DNA from: CAZVGZ01 sp964627605 | GTDB lineage: Bacteria > Latescibacterota > MWCZ01 > CAZVGZ01 | Direction: 5' to 3' | DNA: 64,000 nucleotides | NCBI GenBank assembly: GCA_964627605.1 | Contig: CAZVGZ010000001.1 | Span: forward strand, 1 to 64,000 | Shown: positions 62,229 to 64,000 of the stretch, in pieces | Layout of the letters: each line of letters begins with the position of its first letter | How positions within the stretch are numbered: position 1 is the first letter of the stretch | Position numbers and translations under genes: made by a program | The notes under the pieces: model-generated | What the model saw: only the letters and a program-made list of their open reading frames with translations | Database searches by the model: none | Told to the model about the DNA's origin: nothing

Positions 62229-63073
62229 CGTGCTCCTCCTTGCCCTTTCCGGCCTGGGGCGAATGTAATTATGATTCTACCTGTCTGGTCAGCCGTGTTG
62301 GCACCAGACGGAAGTGGATCGAAGTGGCTCGCTCGCAAGAACGCCCTTGCGAACTCCTCCAAATCTGGGTCCTCTTTTCTAAGCGGTATGGCATCCACAA
62401 CAGTTCCGTCGGCTGAGACTATGAGCGAAAACTGGAGTCTGGTGCGCGGCGGCAGGTCGATGAGGGTGCGCCCGGTTGCTGCGAAGAATTCGCGGCCCTG
62501 GAGCTGTCCTTCAATCTTGATTACCGGCTCGACATCACCGCCAATCGCTTCGGATTCCATCGAACCTGCCGTACCGATGCCCTGATCAATGTCAATACTA
62601 GCCCCGGTATAGGCGATTTTCCTGTCCCCAAACAGGCCTCGGGGGTTGGTTTTGCGGGGGCTGGTAACCATCCGCCGGGGTTCGGTCACTTTGTCGTCTG
62701 CACTTGATACGCGGTCAGGAAGCACGAGGCGCTCTTGATCGGTAACCCGCACCGACGGCACTTCGACCTCTGGGAGTTTACGATCCGGCGCTGCTTCCTG
62801 TCGATCGTCACTGGCGTCGGTGCCGCTAAAGGATCTGTCCAAAATCCTCGAAAGCCGCTCCGGTGATATCCGTCCTAGATTCAGTTCTACAAACTCCGTC
62901 GGCTTCTGTCTGTGGTTGACAGTAACAGCCGCCGATAAGGCCGCCATCCCAACGAGCAGACCCACCGTAACAGCGCCGCTGCCATACTCTCTAATACGTT
63001 TCTTTGACAGACTTATCGAGATCATTTTTGGCTTTTTTTCTGGTGCGCCGCCCTGTGTCCAACAGCCCACCAT
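62225..63073 (-). CDS. TonB-like energy transducer
   Basis: A 282-residue protein with the TonB layout: a short cytoplasmic N terminus, one TM helix near residues 31-50 (GSGAVTVGLLVGMAALSAAVTV), a periplasmic Pro/Arg-rich stretch, and a C-terminal domain (about 220-275) with LQFSLIVSADGTVVDAIPL and FLRASHFDPLP, the TonB/TolA pattern. It follows exbD, so it should transmit proton-motive force to an outer-membrane partner. I start at the ATG at 63073, with AGGGTGA at good spacing; the frame opens at 63172 and a second ATG lies at 63025. It overlaps the cNMP gene by ATGA. Confidence 0.75.
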   Translation of the reverse strand: MVGCWTQGGAPEKKPKMISISLSKKRIREYGSGAVTVGLLVGMAALSAAVTVNHRQKPTEFVELNLGRISPERLSRILDRSFSGTDASDDRQEAAPDRKLPEVEVPSVRVTDQERLVLPDRVSSADDKVTEPRRMVTSPRKTNPRGLFGDRKIAYTGASIDIDQGIGTAGSMESEAIGGDVEPVIKIEGQLQGREFFAATGRTLIDLPPRTRLQFSLIVSADGTVVDAIPLRKEDPDLEEFARAFLRASHFDPLPSGANTADQTGRIIITFAPGRKGQGGAR

Positions 63074-63123
63074 AACATCCGTCACCCTAGAAAAAGATGT
63101 TCCAACCCACCCCTGTAATCCGA

Positions 63124-63531
63124 CTATCCGGTACTCCGCACGGATTCGGTGGCTATGAGAAATCTCTCCCACCCAGCGCTTCTGGCGAGGTCCATCACAT
63201 CAACTACCGCCTCGAGCGGAAGACGGCGATCGGCTCTCAAAACAATGATCTGATTTGGGTCTACGAGCCTCTGCCTAAGCTCCTGAATCAGCATCGGGCG
63301 GGTGAAGGACTCGTCATTGAGATATATTGTTTGGTCGAACGCAACCGACAAGACGATGGATCTCTCCGAACTGATATCCCCGGCCACCGATTCTGGGAGT
63401 CGGACTTTGATGCCCAACTGAAGGAAAAAAGTGGACGACAGCAGAAAAAACACCAGCAGAAGGAACACGATGTCCGTCAGGGAGATCGCTGCGAACCCGG
63501 TAAGCAGCGGCTGGTTGGTGCGTAGCTTCAC
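63124..63531 (-). CDS. exbD: ExbD/TolR family proton-motive-force subunit
   Basis: A 135-residue single-TM protein. The helix LTDIVFLLLVFFLLSSTFF (about 15-34) carries the essential Asp (TD) that moves protons, followed by a periplasmic domain with RLPLEAVVDVMDLARSAG. The length and motif fit ExbD or TolR. The start is GTG at 63531, which overlaps the exbB stop (GTGA). The reading frame is open to 63690, but its upstream part lies antisense to ExbB text and lacks homology. In operon with ExbB it forms the energiser complex for TonB. Confidence 0.9.
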   Translation of the reverse strand: MKLRTNQPLLTGFAAISLTDIVFLLLVFFLLSSTFFLQLGIKVRLPESVAGDISSERSIVLSVAFDQTIYLNDESFTRPMLIQELRQRLVDPNQIIVLRADRRLPLEAVVDVMDLARSAGWERFLIATESVRSTG

Positions 63532-64000
63532 GAAGACGACCCGCTGTCGGTGAGTATGGGGATGACCGCTCCCACTGCGGACTCCAAGTCGTTCGAGAAC
63601 CGTTGGACCCGACTCACAAGATAGTTGTACGCCACCGTCGCCAAAATTCCGACAGACAGTCCAAACGCCGTGGTGACCATCGCCTCCCATATGCCACCTG
63701 CCAGTATCTTCGCTGTGACGTTCCCGATGACATACTCTATATCCTGGAAAGCTCGGATCATACCGGTCACGGTGCCCAAAAAACCGATGAGCGGTGCCAC
63801 ACCAGATATCGTTGCCAACACTCCGAGCTTGGCCTCAAGGGTGTAGGCAGCGCGGTTGCCCTCGTTTTCCACCGCCTCTTTTATCGTGTCGCGGTCGCGG
63901 TCTCGAACGCTGACCGCAGCCAAGATCACCCCAGCGACCGGATCGTCCTCTACCTCCAAAATATGTTGGGCATCTTCAGGTCGCCCGCTTTTAAGAGCCT
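63528..64000 (-). CDS. exbB: ExbB/TolQ/MotA proton channel protein (5' end outside window)
   Basis: The C-terminal about 157 residues of an ExbB-type protein. The family signature is AAYTLEAKLGVLATISGVAPLIGFLGTVTGMI with the TM3-TM4 core GGIWEAMVTTAFGLSVGILATVAYNYL. The open frame continues to the right edge (EDAQHILEVEDDPVAG), so the 5' part and promoter are missing. It stops with TGA overlapping the GTG start of exbD. It provides the H+ channel of the energiser. Confidence 0.9.
   Translation of the reverse strand, partial: ALKSGRPEDAQHILEVEDDPVAGVILAAVSVRDRDRDTIKEAVENEGNRAAYTLEAKLGVLATISGVAPLIGFLGTVTGMIRAFQDIEYVIGNVTAKILAGGIWEAMVTTAFGLSVGILATVAYNYLVSRVQRFSNDLESAVGAVIPILTDSGSSS

Noticed and set aside
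1..64000. CRISPR arrays, insertion sequences, integrases, rRNA, tmRNA, SRP RNA or riboswitches
   Set aside because: I looked for regular repeats, transposase motifs and conserved RNA cores and saw none; the single tRNA-Leu is the only RNA gene supported.

Overview
The window reads as chromosome from an uncultured, diderm, probably aquatic heterotroph. An ExbB/ExbD/TonB-like cluster and a lipoprotein-type solute-binding protein imply an outer membrane. The housekeeping genes (tig, clpP, clpX, engB, serA, uvrB, folP, pyrE) are full length and bacterial. The accessory content (several URO-D-family proteins, creatininase, Ldh2-type dehydrogenase, SMP-30, a sugar-isomerase-like TIM barrel, Rieske protein, GH2, heparinase-like lyase, microcompartment shell proteins) resembles uncultured lineages such as Poribacteria or Latescibacterota. 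That placement is inference from gene content only; no rRNA is present. A run of 10 N at 46713-46722 shows this is a scaffolded assembly.

Layout. 1-8.7 kb: CE15-like esterase, K+ channel, creatininase, Ldh2 dehydrogenase, SDR, phosphomannomutase/phosphoglucomutase, CsgG-like secreted protein, URO-D protein. 8.7-11 kb: pyrE, then a promoter and a small microcompartment locus: a BMC-H shell protein, a second BMC protein carrying a long acidic linker and a Rho_N/SAP-like tail, and a coiled-coil protein. 11-18 kb: SAM hydrolase, two-domain ABC permease overlapping a sensor kinase, SEC-C protein, EEP hydrolase, YfcE phosphoesterase, inositol-phosphatase-like enzyme. 18-27.4 kb: carbohydrate and methyl-transfer-type genes, including two URO-D paralogues flanking a gene split by an in-frame stop, a heparinase-like lyase, an ABC binding protein plus permease, and a clan-A glycosidase.

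27.5-36.4 kb is a long leftward block of core genes: tRNA-Leu, tig, clpP, clpX, engB, class V aminotransferase and serA, preceded by a class IV aminotransferase and a haloalkane dehalogenase-like hydrolase. 36.5-43.4 kb is accessory: a D-aminoacylase-like amidohydrolase, a URO-D remnant, a 1203-residue membrane-anchored NACHT NTPase with HEAT-like repeats, a gene-free 665 bp, and a MerR regulator with a well-formed promoter. 43.4-48.4 kb: folP, M23 peptidase, uvrB (interrupted by the N gap), a small membrane protein. 48.4-60.5 kb: a URO-D protein, GH2 enzyme, a GH98-like pseudogene, xylulokinase, membrane protein, sodium:solute symporter, Rieske protein, isomerase-like TIM barrel, a degraded metallo-beta-lactamase gene, SMP-30 protein. 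60.6-64 kb: a tight exbB-exbD-tonB-like-cNMP-AI-2E operon running off the right edge.

The most unusual items are the BMC protein with a nucleic-acid-binding-like tail and the membrane-tethered NACHT-HEAT protein. At least four genes are decaying (19.4-20.4, 38.2, 52.6-53.4 and 58.9-59.5 kb), which points to active turnover of the accessory gene set.
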